The notes: generated by a model from the letters alone, not told the origin. A DNA stretch of 64,000 bases from Thermohalobaculum sp951813525 (GCA_951813525.2 CATOTJ020000002.1:1364001-1428000); one strand, 5' to 3'; positions 38,696 to 50,420 are shown, counted from the first letter of the stretch. Numbers and translations: made by a program.

Positions 38696-39001
38696 TTACC
38701 AGCTTGACTTGACCATGCCCGGGATCTGGCCGAACGAGGCGAGATCACGAAGGGCAATACGGCTCATCTTGAGCTTGCGGTAATAGGCTTTCGGACGGCC
38801 CGAAACCTGGCAACGGTTGTGAAGCCGTGTTGCCGAGGAATTGCGGGGCAACTTGGCCAGCTTCAGGCGGGCGCGGAAGCGCTCCTCCATCGGCTTGGAG
38901 TCATCGCTCGCGATCTCTTTCAGCGCGGCACGCTTGGCAGCATATTTTGCGACCAGCTTTTCACGCTTCTTTTCACGTTCGATCATAGCAGCTTTAGCCA
39001 T
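38696..39001 (-). CDS. rpsN: 30S ribosomal protein S14
   Basis: 101 residues of the long, zinc-free type: the C-terminal region reads RCQVSGRPKAYYRK without the CxxC pairs of the short form. It contains the conserved LRDLASFGQIPGMVKSSW terminus. It is a head protein of the small subunit, in normal order after rplE. Confidence 0.98.
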   Translation of the reverse strand: MAKAAMIEREKKREKLVAKYAAKRAALKEIASDDSKPMEERFRARLKLAKLPRNSSATRLHNRCQVSGRPKAYYRKLKMSRIALRDLASFGQIPGMVKSSW

Positions 39002-39013
39002 CGTTCCCTCCGG

Positions 39014-39574
39014 TCAGCTGTTGAAGGGCATGTTGAAATGCTTCAACAGCGCCTTGGCTTCGGCATCCGTCGGAGCCGTGGTGCAAATGATGATGTCCAT
39101 GCCCCGGATGTCATCGACCTTGTCATAGTCGATTTCGGGGAAGACGATGTGTTCGCGGATGCCCATGGCGAAGTTGCCACGGCCATCGAACGATTTGCCC
39201 GAAACACCGCGGAAATCGCGGATGCGGGGCATTGCGATGGTGATCAGGCGATCCAGGAAGTCGTACATCCGGTCACCGCGCAGCGTCACCTTGGTGCCGA
39301 TCGCCATGCCGTCGCGCAGTTTGAAACCGGCGATGGAATTGCGGGCCATCGTCGTGACCGGCTTCTGACCTGCGATACGGGTCAATTCCTCGACCGCGTT
39401 CTTGATCTTTTTCGAGTCACCAACCGCTTCGCCGACGCCCATGTTCAGCACGACCTTGTCGAGCCGCGGGATCTGCATATCGTTCTTGTAGCCGAACTCT
39501 TCCTTCAGCGCAGGACGAATGGTTTCGCGGAACTGCGTCTTGAGACGCGGGATATAGGGGGCGCCATCAGCCAT
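39014..39574 (-). CDS. rplE: 50S ribosomal protein L5
   Basis: 186 residues from the ATG at 39574 (MADGAPYIPRLKTQF). It overlaps the last codons of rplX by 8 bp. The core includes QIPRLDKVVLNMGVGEAVG and VFPEIDYDKVDDIRGMDI. L5 binds 5S rRNA and contacts the P-site tRNA. A longer upstream frame inside rplX is not supported. Confidence 0.98.
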   Translation of the reverse strand: MADGAPYIPRLKTQFRETIRPALKEEFGYKNDMQIPRLDKVVLNMGVGEAVGDSKKIKNAVEELTRIAGQKPVTTMARNSIAGFKLRDGMAIGTKVTLRGDRMYDFLDRLITIAMPRIRDFRGVSGKSFDGRGNFAMGIREHIVFPEIDYDKVDDIRGMDIIICTTAPTDAEAKALLKHFNMPFNS

Positions 39575-39881
39575 CGATCGTCTCCCCGGATTTCTTGGCG
39601 TAGCGGACTTTTTTGCCGTCTTCCATGCGGAAACCGACCCGCGACGGGCCGCCATCCTTGGGGTCGACAATCGCCAGGTTCGAAAGCTGGATCGGCGCTT
39701 CCTGTTGCAGGCGGCCGCCAGGGGCGTTCTGGGTCTGGCGTGTGTGGCGGGTCACCATGTTGACACCGCCGACAACGGCGCGGCCGTCGGACGGGTTCAC
39801 CGAAAGGATATCGCCTTCCTTGCCCTTATCGCGGCCGACGAGGACGACAACGCGGTCACCGGTTTTCAGTTTGGCAGCCAT
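39567..39881 (-). CDS. rplX: 50S ribosomal protein L24
   Basis: 104 residues with the KOW motif in KTGDRVVVLVGRDKGKEG. It is an assembly initiator of the large subunit. It shares one base with the rplN stop (TGATG) and eight with the rplE start, so the three are tightly coupled. Confidence 0.98.
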   Translation of the reverse strand: MAAKLKTGDRVVVLVGRDKGKEGDILSVNPSDGRAVVGGVNMVTRHTRQTQNAPGGRLQQEAPIQLSNLAIVDPKDGGPSRVGFRMEDGKKVRYAKKSGETIDG

Positions 39882-40249
39882 CAGAGCACCTCCGGCGCGA
39901 GCGAGATGATCTTCATGAAGTTCTTGGCGCGCAGTTCGCGGACCACGGGGCCGAAAATGCGGGTGCCGATCGGGTCGTTCGCATTGTTCAGGATCACCGC
40001 GGCGTTGCGGTCAAAGCGGATGGTCGTGCCATCGTCGCGCTTTACTTCCTTGGCCGTGCGCACGATCACCGCCTTGCGGATATCGCCCTTTTTGACACGG
40101 CCACGGGGAATTGCCTCCTTAACGGAGACAACGATGATATCGCCAACACCGGCATATTTACGCTTCGAGCCGCCCAGCACCTTAATGCACTGGACCCGAC
40201 GCGCACCGGAGTTGTCGGCGACGTCCAGATTGGATTGCATCTGGATCAT
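39881..40249 (-). CDS. rplN: 50S ribosomal protein L14
   Basis: 122 residues starting MIQMQSNLDVADNSGARRV, near-invariant for L14. The C-terminal FGPVVRELRAKNFMKIISLAPEVL is cited here in two parts: FGPVVRELR and IISLAPEVL. It contacts the small subunit in a bridge. Spacing to rpsQ is 69 bp, slightly loose for this operon. Confidence 0.98.
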   Translation of the reverse strand: MIQMQSNLDVADNSGARRVQCIKVLGGSKRKYAGVGDIIVVSVKEAIPRGRVKKGDIRKAVIVRTAKEVKRDDGTTIRFDRNAAVILNNANDPIGTRIFGPVVRELRAKNFMKIISLAPEVL

Positions 40250-40318
40250 TGTCCGTTCTCCCGACCTGCGGGGACTGTTGCCCCGGGGTTTCGATCAACG
40301 GAGGATCTGAGGAAAGGC

Positions 40319-40555
40319 TTACGCCTCGGCCGCCAGAACCTCCCAACGCTTGCTTTTCGACTTGGGCGCGCATTCGATGATGCGCACTTGCTCGCCTGTC
40401 CTGAAGGCGTTGTTCTCGTCATGTGCACGGTACTTTTTCGAGGACCGCACGGTCTTTTTCATCATCGGGTGGGTGAAACGGCGTTCAACCAGCACGGTGA
40501 CGGTCTTGTCGTTCGTATCGCTGACGACGGTGCCCTGGAGGATTCGTTTCGGCAT
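40319..40555 (-). CDS. rpsQ: 30S ribosomal protein S17
   Basis: 78 residues starting MPKRILQGTVVSDTNDKTV, with the VRIIECAPKSKSKRWEV segment conserved. It is a primary 16S rRNA binder. It lies 3 bp after rpmC. Confidence 0.98.
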   Translation of the reverse strand: MPKRILQGTVVSDTNDKTVTVLVERRFTHPMMKKTVRSSKKYRAHDENNAFRTGEQVRIIECAPKSKSKRWEVLAAEA

Positions 40556-40558
40556 CGT

Positions 40559-40780
40559 TTATTCCTCCGACGCGGCTGTGGATTTAACATCCAGCCGGGC
40601 CTTCTCGTTCAGGATCGTTTTCACCCGGGCTGCGTCGCGGCGGACCGTGCGCATCTGGGCCGTGTTCTCGATCTGCCCGGTGGCAGCCTGGAAGCGCAGG
40701 TTGAACGCTTCCTTTTTCAGACCTTCCAGTTGCTCGCGCAGCTGGTCGGGCGTTTTGTCACGAAGTTCTCCGGCATCCAT
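40559..40780 (-). CDS. rpmC: 50S ribosomal protein L29
   Basis: 73 residues from the ATG at 40780 (MDAGELRDKTPDQLREQL), chosen because AAGGAAG lies at the right distance; the frame begins six bases earlier at TTG. It contains NLRFQAATGQIENTAQMR. It is located at the tunnel exit beside L23. The upstream gap to rplP (about 236 bp) is unusually long and filled with repeats. Confidence 0.97.
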   Translation of the reverse strand: MDAGELRDKTPDQLREQLEGLKKEAFNLRFQAATGQIENTAQMRTVRRDAARVKTILNEKARLDVKSTAASEE

Positions 40781-40888
40781 TGCCAAGTCTTCCTTTCAAC
40801 ATCACGAGTGCGCCCCGTCGCGGGTAACGCCGATTCCCGTGGAGTTCCTGGGTAGAAGGCGCCCCATTACAGGGCGGGCCTGCACCTT

Positions 40889-41005
40889 GCAACCCTTGTT
40901 ATTCGCAACCCTGGTTATTCGATGCCCGGAAGGTTTTCCGGAGCGTCGGGCGGGCCTTGGTCCGCCGTCTTTGTCAGGTGTACAACAGGCGGGCCGAAAC
41001 CCGCC
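40889..41005. repeat. Direct and inverted repeats in the rplP-rpmC gap
   Basis: A 16-bp direct repeat (GCAACCCTTGTTATTC at 40889-40904, GCAACCCTGGTTATTC at 40905-40920) is followed by two hairpins: GGCGGGCC/GGTCCGCC at 40949-40966, and GGCGGG/CCCGCC at 40988-41005. These account for most of a gap that is usually close to zero in the S10 operon. Confidence 0.8.
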
Positions 41006-41016
41006 CGATGCCGGTC

Positions 41017-41430
41017 TTACCAGTCCTCGCGCGCGACGATCCGGCTTTTCACCGGCAGCTTCATCGCGGCCAGGCGCAGTGCCTCGCGCGCAATCGGTTC
41101 GCTGACGCCGTCGATTTCGAACATCACGCGGCCTGGCTTGACCTTGGCCGCCCAGTATTCGACCGAACCCTTACCTTTACCCATGCGGACCTCGGTCGGC
41201 TTTTGGGTGACCGGCACGTCCGGGAAGATACGGATCCACACCCGGCCCTGACGCTTCATGTGACGTGTCATGGCGCGGCGTGCGCTTTCGATCTGCCGGG
41301 CCGTGACCCGCTCAGGCTCGATCGCTTTCAGACCGAACGATCCAAAGTTCAGGTCAAACCCGCCCTTTGCTTCGCCCTTGATCCGCCCCTTGTGGAGCTT
41401 GCGGAACTTCGTTCTCTTTGGAGACAGCAT
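41017..41430 (-). CDS. rplP: 50S ribosomal protein L16
   Basis: 137 residues starting MLSPKRTKFRKLHKGRIKG, with VWIRIFPDVPVTQKPTEVRM in the centre. L16 organises the A-site region of the large subunit. It lies 13 bp after rpsC and is followed by the repeat-filled gap. Confidence 0.98.
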   Translation of the reverse strand: MLSPKRTKFRKLHKGRIKGEAKGGFDLNFGSFGLKAIEPERVTARQIESARRAMTRHMKRQGRVWIRIFPDVPVTQKPTEVRMGKGKGSVEYWAAKVKPGRVMFEIDGVSEPIAREALRLAAMKLPVKSRIVAREDW

Positions 41431-41443
41431 CCCCTAATCCTCC

Positions 41444-42151
41444 CTAGCGGCGGTCGCGGCCGCCTTGGCGTGCCGCGCCCTCCTGCAATTCCTGCTGGCG
41501 ACGATCGCGGGCCTGCGGGTCATGCTCCATGATCTCGCCTTTGAAGATCCAGACCTTGACGCCAATGATCCCATAGGCCGTCAGCGCTTCGGAGTGCGCG
41601 TAGTCGATATCGGCGCGCAGCGTATGCAGCGGCACCCGGCCCTCGCGGTACCATTCGACCCGCGCGATCTCGGCGCCGCCGAGACGGCCGCCACAGTTGA
41701 TGCGGACACCCTGGGCACCCATGCGCATGGCGTTCTGGACCGCGCGCTTCATGGCACGGCGGAACGAGACGCGGCGTTCGAGCTGCTGGCAGATATTCTC
41801 GGCAACCAACTGCGCATCGATTTCCGGACGCCGGATTTCGACGATGTTCAAATGCAGTTCGCTGTCGGTCAGCGTTGCAACCTTCTGGCGCAGGCTTTCA
41901 ATATCGGCGCCTTTTTTGCCGATGATCACGCCCGGGCGCGCCGTATAGATCGTCACGCGGCACTTGCGGTGCGGACGTTCGATGACAACGCGGCTGACAC
42001 CGGCCTGCTTGCACTCTTTCTTGATGAACTCGCGGATCTTCAGATCCTCGTGCAACAGGTCGCCGTATTCCTTGGTATTGGCATACCAGCGGCTGTCCCA
42101 AGTCCGGTTGATTTGCAGGCGCAGGCCCACTGGATTTACTTTGTGACCCAT
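41444..42151 (-). CDS. rpsC: 30S ribosomal protein S3
   Basis: 235 residues. MGHKVNPVGLRLQINRTWDS is the family N-terminus; the KH domain contains GVIIGKKGADIE. The C-terminus is charged (RQQELQEGAARQGGRDRR). It forms the mRNA entry site with S4 and S5. Its start shares one base with the rplV stop. Confidence 0.98.
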   Translation of the reverse strand: MGHKVNPVGLRLQINRTWDSRWYANTKEYGDLLHEDLKIREFIKKECKQAGVSRVVIERPHRKCRVTIYTARPGVIIGKKGADIESLRQKVATLTDSELHLNIVEIRRPEIDAQLVAENICQQLERRVSFRRAMKRAVQNAMRMGAQGVRINCGGRLGGAEIARVEWYREGRVPLHTLRADIDYAHSEALTAYGIIGVKVWIFKGEIMEHDPQARDRRQQELQEGAARQGGRDRR

Positions 42152-42531
42152 CAGAGCTGCTCCTCGACCTGACGCACCTTAATGGTGAGCTGGCTGAACG
42201 GTTTGTGGATCCGCCCAAAACGGCCACGCGCCCGCGGACGTCCGCGCTTCATGACCATGTTCTTGCCGACCCAGGCTTCGGCGACGACCAGATCGTCGAC
42301 GTCCAGGCCGTGGTTGTTTTCGGCATTCGCGATTGCGCTTTCCAGCGTCTTCTTGACGTCGCCGGCGATGCGGCGCTTGGAAAACGTGAGCGCAGCCAGC
42401 GCTTTGTCCACCGGCTTGCCGCGGATCATTTCAGCGACCAGATTCAGCTTTTGCGGGCTGGTACGCATCATGCGGTTGACGGCCATCGCCTCGTTATCGG
42501 CGACGCGGCGGGGATTTTTTTCCTTGCCCAT
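42151..42531 (-). CDS. rplV: 50S ribosomal protein L22
   Basis: 126 residues with VNRMMRTSPQKLNLVAEMIR and the long hairpin region near the tunnel (KRGRPRARGRFGRI). It contacts all six domains of 23S rRNA. It lies 3 bp after rpsS. Confidence 0.98.
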   Translation of the reverse strand: MGKEKNPRRVADNEAMAVNRMMRTSPQKLNLVAEMIRGKPVDKALAALTFSKRRIAGDVKKTLESAIANAENNHGLDVDDLVVAEAWVGKNMVMKRGRPRARGRFGRIHKPFSQLTIKVRQVEEQL

Positions 42532-42534
42532 GGC

Positions 42535-42813
42535 TTACTTCGGCTTCGCTTTCTTGTCAGCCGCGTGACCGTAATAGGTACGGGTCGGGCTGAATTCACC
42601 GAACTTGTGGCCGATCATGTCTTCGCTGACATTCACCGGGATGTGCTTTTTGCCGTTGTAGACCCCGAAGGTGAGGCCGACGAACTGCGGCAGGATTGTT
42701 GAACGGCGCGACCAGATCTTGATGACCTCGTTGCGGCCCGACTCGCGCGACTTTTCGGCCTTTTTCAGGACGTGGGCGTCGACAAACGGACCCTTCCAGA
42801 CGGAACGTGACAT
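42535..42813 (-). CDS. rpsS: 30S ribosomal protein S19
   Basis: 92 residues starting MSRSVWKGPFVDAHVLKK, with TFGVYNGKKHIPVNVSEDM and HKFGEFSPTRTYYGH. It forms a head complex with S13. It directly abuts rplB with no spacer. Confidence 0.98.
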   Translation of the reverse strand: MSRSVWKGPFVDAHVLKKAEKSRESGRNEVIKIWSRRSTILPQFVGLTFGVYNGKKHIPVNVSEDMIGHKFGEFSPTRTYYGHAADKKAKPK

Positions 42814-43653
42814 TTACCGGCCCTTCTTCTTGGCGTGACGCGACCGCAGGATCAACTTGTCGGTCGTCTTGTTCGAACGGGTCCGGTGACCCTTGGTCGG
42901 CTTGCCCCAGGGGGTGACCGGGTGGCGGCCACCCGAAGTGCGGCCTTCGCCGCCGCCATGCGGGTGATCGATCGGGTTCATGACAACACCGCGGACACTG
43001 GGGCGTTTGCCCTTGTGGCGAATGCGGCCCGCCTTACCGAAGTTCTGGTTCGAGTTGTCGGGGTTGGACACGGCACCGACGGTGGCCATGCATTCCTGAC
43101 GTACCAGGCGCAGCTCGCCGCTGGACAACCGGATCTGAGCATAGCCGCCATCGCGCCCGACAAACTGGGCATAGGTGCCCGCGGCGCGCGCGATCTGCCC
43201 GCCCTTGCCCGGCTTCAGCTCGATATTGTGCACGATCGTGCCGACCGGCATTCCCGCAAACGGCATCGCGTTGCCCGGCTTGATATCGGCGCGGGTGCCG
43301 GCGATGACCTGATCGCCTTCGGCCAGACGCTGCGGTGCCAGGATGTAAGCCTGCTGACCGTCATCATATTTGATCAGCGCAATGAACGCGGTCCGGTTGG
43401 GATCGTATTCGATCCGCTCGACGGTTGCGGGCACATCGTATTTGCGCCGTTTGAAGTCGACGATCCGGTAGAGCCGTTTGGCCCCGCCACCGCGCCGGCG
43501 TGCCGTGATCCGTCCCGTGTTGTTGCGTCCGCCCTTTTTGTTCAAACCCTCGGTGAGGGTCTTAACGGGGCGGCCTTTATACAGCTCGGAACGGTCGATC
43601 AGCACCAGCCCACGCTGGCCCGGCGTCGTCGGGTTGTATGATTTCAACGCCAT
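42814..43653 (-). CDS. rplB: 50S ribosomal protein L2
   Basis: 279 residues. MALKSYNPTTPGQRGLV begins the protein, and the conserved GVVMNPIDHPHGGGEGRTSG near the C-terminus carries the His needed near the peptidyl-transferase centre. It is a core assembly protein. Confidence 0.98.
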   Translation of the reverse strand: MALKSYNPTTPGQRGLVLIDRSELYKGRPVKTLTEGLNKKGGRNNTGRITARRRGGGAKRLYRIVDFKRRKYDVPATVERIEYDPNRTAFIALIKYDDGQQAYILAPQRLAEGDQVIAGTRADIKPGNAMPFAGMPVGTIVHNIELKPGKGGQIARAAGTYAQFVGRDGGYAQIRLSSGELRLVRQECMATVGAVSNPDNSNQNFGKAGRIRHKGKRPSVRGVVMNPIDHPHGGGEGRTSGGRHPVTPWGKPTKGHRTRSNKTTDKLILRSRHAKKKGR

Positions 43654-43691
43654 GGTTTCTGTCTTCCGTTTGCTTCTTCTAGTTCACGTCT

Positions 43692-43713
43692 GGTGCGCTG
43701 AAGCGCACCCTAC
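43692..43713. repeat. GTAGGGTGCGC-type palindrome at the rplW stop
   Basis: Stem GGTGCGCT/AGCGCACC with a GA loop. On the minus strand the element starts with GTAG, and the TAG of that GTAG is the rplW stop codon. It fills the 56-bp gap to rplB. Confidence 0.85.
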
Positions 43714-44006
43714 AATCCTGTGGTGACGTCGACCATGTTGCCCTCTTCCAGGGTCACATAGGCCTTTTTCACGTCCTTGCGCCGTCCGGGGCGGCCCCGG
43801 AAACGCTTGACCTTGCCTTTGGTGATGACGGTGTTGACCGACTTCACCTTGACGGAAAACAGCGTCTCGACCGCTTCCTTGATCAAAGGCTTGTTGGCTT
43901 CCATCGCGACTTCGAAAACAAGTGCATTGTGTTCGGACGCCATGGTCGCCTTTTCGGTGATCACCGGCTTGCGGATCACATCGTAGAGTGCAGCCTTATC
44001 GGTCAT
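43710..44006 (-). CDS. rplW: 50S ribosomal protein L23
   Basis: 98 residues with YDVIRKPVITEKATMASEHN and VKRFRGRPGRRKDVKKAYV. It is the docking site for trigger factor and SRP at the tunnel exit. The start overlaps the rplD stop (ATGA). Its stop codon lies in the edge of a dispersed palindrome. Confidence 0.98.
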   Translation of the reverse strand: MTDKAALYDVIRKPVITEKATMASEHNALVFEVAMEANKPLIKEAVETLFSVKVKSVNTVITKGKVKRFRGRPGRRKDVKKAYVTLEEGNMVDVTTGL

Positions 44007-44623
44007 GCCAGTCGTGCCTCCAGCGCCTCGACGCCTGCTTTGGTCAAAACCAGCGTCTTGTTGTTCAGGATGTCATAGACATTGGCACCTGCACTTGGCA
44101 GCAGGTTGAGACCGTCGATGTTCCGCGCCGCGCGGGCAAAGTTCTCGTCGATTTCAGCGCCGTCGATGATCAGTGCCTTGTCCCAGCCGAGATTGGCGGT
44201 CTTTGCCGCCAGTGCCTTGGTTTTGGCGTCCGCCGAAGCCGCGGCTTCCAGAACGACCAGATCGCCAGAGGCGGCCTTGGCCGACAACGCCATTTTCAGA
44301 CCCAGCGCACGGACCTTTTTCGGAAGATCGTGGGCGTGGCTGCGGACAACCGGCCCCTTGGCGTTACCGCCCTTGCGGAACTGTGTTACGCCGCGGTCGC
44401 CATGACGGGCACCGCCGGTGCCCTTTTGGCGATAGATCTTCTTGGTCGAATAGGCGGTTTCGCCGCGCGACTTGGTTTTGTGCGTACCGGCCTGCTGGCG
44501 GGCACGCTGCCAGCGGACCACGCGGTGCAGAATGTCGGCCCGCGGCTCGATCCCGAAGACCGCGTCGCTGAGGTCGATCTCGCCGACGCCCGACGAGTCG
44601 ATGTTGATCACTTCGATCTTCAT
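44003..44623 (-). CDS. rplD: 50S ribosomal protein L4
   Basis: 206 residues with TKKIYRQKGTGGARHGDR, the extended loop that reaches the exit tunnel. In enterobacteria L4 represses the S10 operon; no equivalent leader was recognised here. The start overlaps the rplC stop (ATGA). Confidence 0.98.
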   Translation of the reverse strand: MKIEVINIDSSGVGEIDLSDAVFGIEPRADILHRVVRWQRARQQAGTHKTKSRGETAYSTKKIYRQKGTGGARHGDRGVTQFRKGGNAKGPVVRSHAHDLPKKVRALGLKMALSAKAASGDLVVLEAAASADAKTKALAAKTANLGWDKALIIDGAEIDENFARAARNIDGLNLLPSAGANVYDILNNKTLVLTKAGVEALEARLA

Positions 44624-45492
44624 TTCTTCTCGTCTCCTTGCGGTGCACTGTTGCCACCGGCATCGCTTTCACCTTCGGCAGCATCAGCTGCATCGGATGC
44701 GGCCATTGCTGCCTCCTGCTGCGCTGCTTCGTCGGCCAGGCGGGCTTCTTCCGCGGCGGCCTCGGCAGCGGCGGCCTCGGCGGCAGCAGCTTCAGCCGCA
44801 GCGGCGGCCTCGGCAGCGGCGGACCGCAGGGCGGCCGGATAGATCGCGTTTTCCGGCACGTCTTTCTTCACCGCGTCCTTGATGGTGACATAGCCACCTT
44901 TGGACCCCGGAACTGCACCGCGAACCATGATCAGACCGCGGTCGGCGTCGGTCTTGATGACCTGAAGGTTCTGAACCGTCACCCGGGCAGCGCCCATATG
45001 TCCGGCCATCTTCTTGCCTTTGAAGACCTTGCCCGGGTCCTGGCACTGACCTGTCGAGCCGTGTGCGCGGTGGCTGATCGACACCCCGTGCGAGGCGCGC
45101 ATGCCGCCGAAATTGTGCCGCTTCATGGCACCGGCAAAGCCTTTACCGATCGACGTTCCGGCGACATCGACGAACTGACCGGCGAAGTAGTGGTCAGCCG
45201 TGATTTCCTCGCCCACACCGATCAGGTTATCCGCAGAGACCCGGAACTCGGCAACCTTGCGCTTGGGCGCCACGTTCGCTTTCGCGAAGTGACCGCGCAT
45301 CGGTTGGGTCGTGCGCTTGGCTTTCGCCTCGCCGACACCAAGCTGGACCGCCGTATAACCGTCTTTGTCAGCAGTGCGCTGCGCAACGACCTGGCAATTT
45401 TCCATCTGGAGGACCGTGACAGGAACCTGCTTCCCGTCCTCCTGGAAGAGCCGGGTCATCCCCAGCTTCTTCGCAATGACTCCTGAGCGCAT
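44620..45492 (-). CDS. rplC: 50S ribosomal protein L3 with long Ala/Glu-rich C-terminal tail
   Basis: 290 residues from the ATG at 45492 (MRSGVIAKKLGMTRLFQEDG). The core ends near residue 218 and is normal, with SHGVSISHRAHGSTGQCQDP around the methylated-Gln loop. About 70 further residues are low complexity: runs of Ala with Glu, then Gly/Ser/Asp, ending GDEKK. Typical L3 is 205-240 residues, so the tail is long. It is rich in GCG/GCC codons and keeps the frame through the overlap with rplD, so it is translated as written. Confidence 0.97.
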   Translation of the reverse strand: MRSGVIAKKLGMTRLFQEDGKQVPVTVLQMENCQVVAQRTADKDGYTAVQLGVGEAKAKRTTQPMRGHFAKANVAPKRKVAEFRVSADNLIGVGEEITADHYFAGQFVDVAGTSIGKGFAGAMKRHNFGGMRASHGVSISHRAHGSTGQCQDPGKVFKGKKMAGHMGAARVTVQNLQVIKTDADRGLIMVRGAVPGSKGGYVTIKDAVKKDVPENAIYPAALRSAAAEAAAAAEAAAAEAAAAEAAAEEARLADEAAQQEAAMAASDAADAAEGESDAGGNSAPQGDEKK

Positions 45493-45502
45493 GGCGCCCT
45501 CC

Positions 45503-45811
45503 TCAGAGCTTGATCTCGACATCGACACCAGCGGCAAGATCGAGCTTCATCAGCGCGTCCACCGTCTGGGGCGTCGGGTCCACAATATCCAACAGGCGCT
45601 TATGCGTGCGGATCTCGAACTGTTCCCGGCTTTTCTTGTCGATGTGAGGGCCCCGCAGGACCGTGAATTTTTCGATCTTGTTCGGCAACGGGATCGGACC
45701 GCGTACATCCGCGCCCGTCCGTTTGGCCGTATTCACAATCTCATGCGTGCTGGTATCCAGAACGCGGTGATCAAAGGCCTTGAGCCGGATCCGTATGGTT
45801 TGACCTTGCAT
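45503..45811 (-). CDS. rpsJ: 30S ribosomal protein S10
   Basis: 102 residues from the ATG at 45811 (MQGQTIRIRLKAFDHRVL). The central GADVRGPIPLPNKIEKF is diagnostic. S10 is also the NusB partner in antitermination. It lies 10 bp upstream of rplC and 67 bp after tuf. Confidence 0.98.
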   Translation of the reverse strand: MQGQTIRIRLKAFDHRVLDTSTHEIVNTAKRTGADVRGPIPLPNKIEKFTVLRGPHIDKKSREQFEIRTHKRLLDIVDPTPQTVDALMKLDLAAGVDVEIKL

Positions 45812-45878
45812 CTTTTTCCTGCCTCTCAGGCCCGGAACGAGAGGGGGCGGACCGAAGCCCACCCCTTATCGTTCCAGA

Positions 45879-47054
<1,176 letters not shown>

Positions 47055-47076
47055 CACAGGCCTCCTCTTCTCAGTG

Positions 47077-47097
47077 GCGGAGTGAACTCCGCCCTAC
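47077..47097. repeat. GTAGGGCGGAG-type palindrome between fusA and tuf
   Basis: GGCGGAG/CTCCGCC with a TGAA loop, ending CTAC on the + strand (GTAG on the coding strand). It shares the GTAGGG edge of the other palindromes but has a different arm, so it is a variant of that family. Confidence 0.75.
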
Positions 47098-47112
47098 ATC
47101 GGGTTCGGCGGA

Positions 47113-49233
<2,121 letters not shown>

Positions 49234-49272
49234 TGTTCTGTCCTCGGCCTATGCTCGATTGGGCTGGTCGGA

Positions 49273-49743
49273 TTACCAGCGGTAGTGGCTGAAAGCTTTG
49301 TTGGCTTCGGCCATTTTGTGGATGTCTTCGCGCTTCTTAACGGCGGTTCCACGGTTCTGGCAGGCATCCATAAGTTCGGAGGCCAAACGCTCTTCCATGG
49401 TGTTTTCGTTCCGGTTCCGGCTGGCCGTGATCAGCCAGCGGATGGCCAGCGCTTCGCGGCGTTCCGGGCGCACTTCGACGGGCACCTGATAGGTGGCACC
49501 GCCGACGCGGCGGCTGCGAACCTCGACGCTGGGTTTGATGTTGTCGAGCGCTTCGTGAAACACTTCAACCGGCTCGCGCTTGAGGCGGCCTTCAACCCGG
49601 TCGAAGGCACCGTAGACGATCGACTCGGCGACCGACTTCTTGCCGTCATACATGAGGTTGTTCATGAATTTCGTCACGATGCGGTCGCCGAACTTGGCGT
49701 CCGGCAGCACTTCGCGTTTTTCGGCCTGGTGGCGACGGGACAT
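49273..49743 (-). CDS. rpsG: 30S ribosomal protein S7
   Basis: 156 residues starting MSRRHQAEKREVLPDAKFGD, with GGATYQVPVEVRPERREALA. It is a head-assembly protein at the E site. In E. coli it represses the str operon; not assessable here. It lies 12 bp after rpsL. Confidence 0.98.
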   Translation of the reverse strand: MSRRHQAEKREVLPDAKFGDRIVTKFMNNLMYDGKKSVAESIVYGAFDRVEGRLKREPVEVFHEALDNIKPSVEVRSRRVGGATYQVPVEVRPERREALAIRWLITASRNRNENTMEERLASELMDACQNRGTAVKKREDIHKMAEANKAFSHYRW

Positions 49744-49755
49744 TCACGTCTCTCC

Positions 49756-50127
49756 TTATTTCGGACGCTTGGCGCCGTATTTCGAACGGCGCTGCTTGCG
49801 GTCCTTGACGCCCTGGGTGTCCAAGACACCGCGCAGGATGTGGTAACGCACGCCCGGCAAATCCTTCACACGCCCGCCGCGGATCAGCACGACGCTGTGT
49901 TCCTGCAGGTTGTGGCCTTCGCCGGGAATGTAGCTGATCACCTCGAAACCGTTGGTCAGCCGGACTTTGGCGACCTTACGAAGCGCCGAGTTCGGCTTTT
50001 TCGGGGTCGTCGTGTAGACACGGGTGCATACGCCCCGTTTTTGCGGACAAGCCTGCAAGTGCATGGCCTTTTGTCGCTTCACTTTCGGCTGCCGGGGCTT
50101 CCGGATCAGCTGCTGGATCGTCGGCAT
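49756..50127 (-). CDS. rpsL: 30S ribosomal protein S12
   Basis: 123 residues. The TPKKPNSALRKVAKV and GGRVKDLPGVRYH segments carry the wild-type Lys residues associated with streptomycin sensitivity, and the Asp that is usually methylthiolated. It is first in the str operon, about 220 nt downstream of the predicted promoter. Confidence 0.98.
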   Translation of the reverse strand: MPTIQQLIRKPRQPKVKRQKAMHLQACPQKRGVCTRVYTTTPKKPNSALRKVAKVRLTNGFEVISYIPGEGHNLQEHSVVLIRGGRVKDLPGVRYHILRGVLDTQGVKDRKQRRSKYGAKRPK

Positions 50128-50420
50128 GCGCGCCTATCCCTTGTTCTTCACACTCGTCGTTTCGGTCGCCTTCCGGACACCGGAAAACGCTGCACCCTGC
50201 GGGGATTGTTGCGATCCCGCAGAGCGTATCAGAGGATCAGGTCCGAGGACCGGATCGTGTAACAATGTTCTGTCAGGCTAACCTGTCAGCCGCGTTGCCG
50301 AGTTAGGAGGCTCGATAGTAAAGAGACTCACTGGCTCCGCTGGAGTGGGCGGAACATACGGACGGACCCCGATAGCGTCAAGGGCGAATTTCGCAGGCGC
50401 AATATGGCGCGGGAACGGCG
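50128..50420 (-). other. Leader and promoter region of the str operon
   Basis: Non-coding stretch between rpsL and the YbjN-type gene. It contains the predicted promoter at 50353-50381 and an inverted repeat around 50197-50222 (CTGCGGGG and ATCCCGCAG) that could structure the 5' leader. No gene was seen. Confidence 0.55.
50353..50381 (-). promoter_or_regulatory. rpsL: Predicted sigma-70 promoter of the str operon
   Basis: TTGACG (50381-50376), a 17-bp spacer, and TATGTT (50358-50353) on the minus strand, giving a leader of roughly 220 nt before rpsL. Confidence 0.7.
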
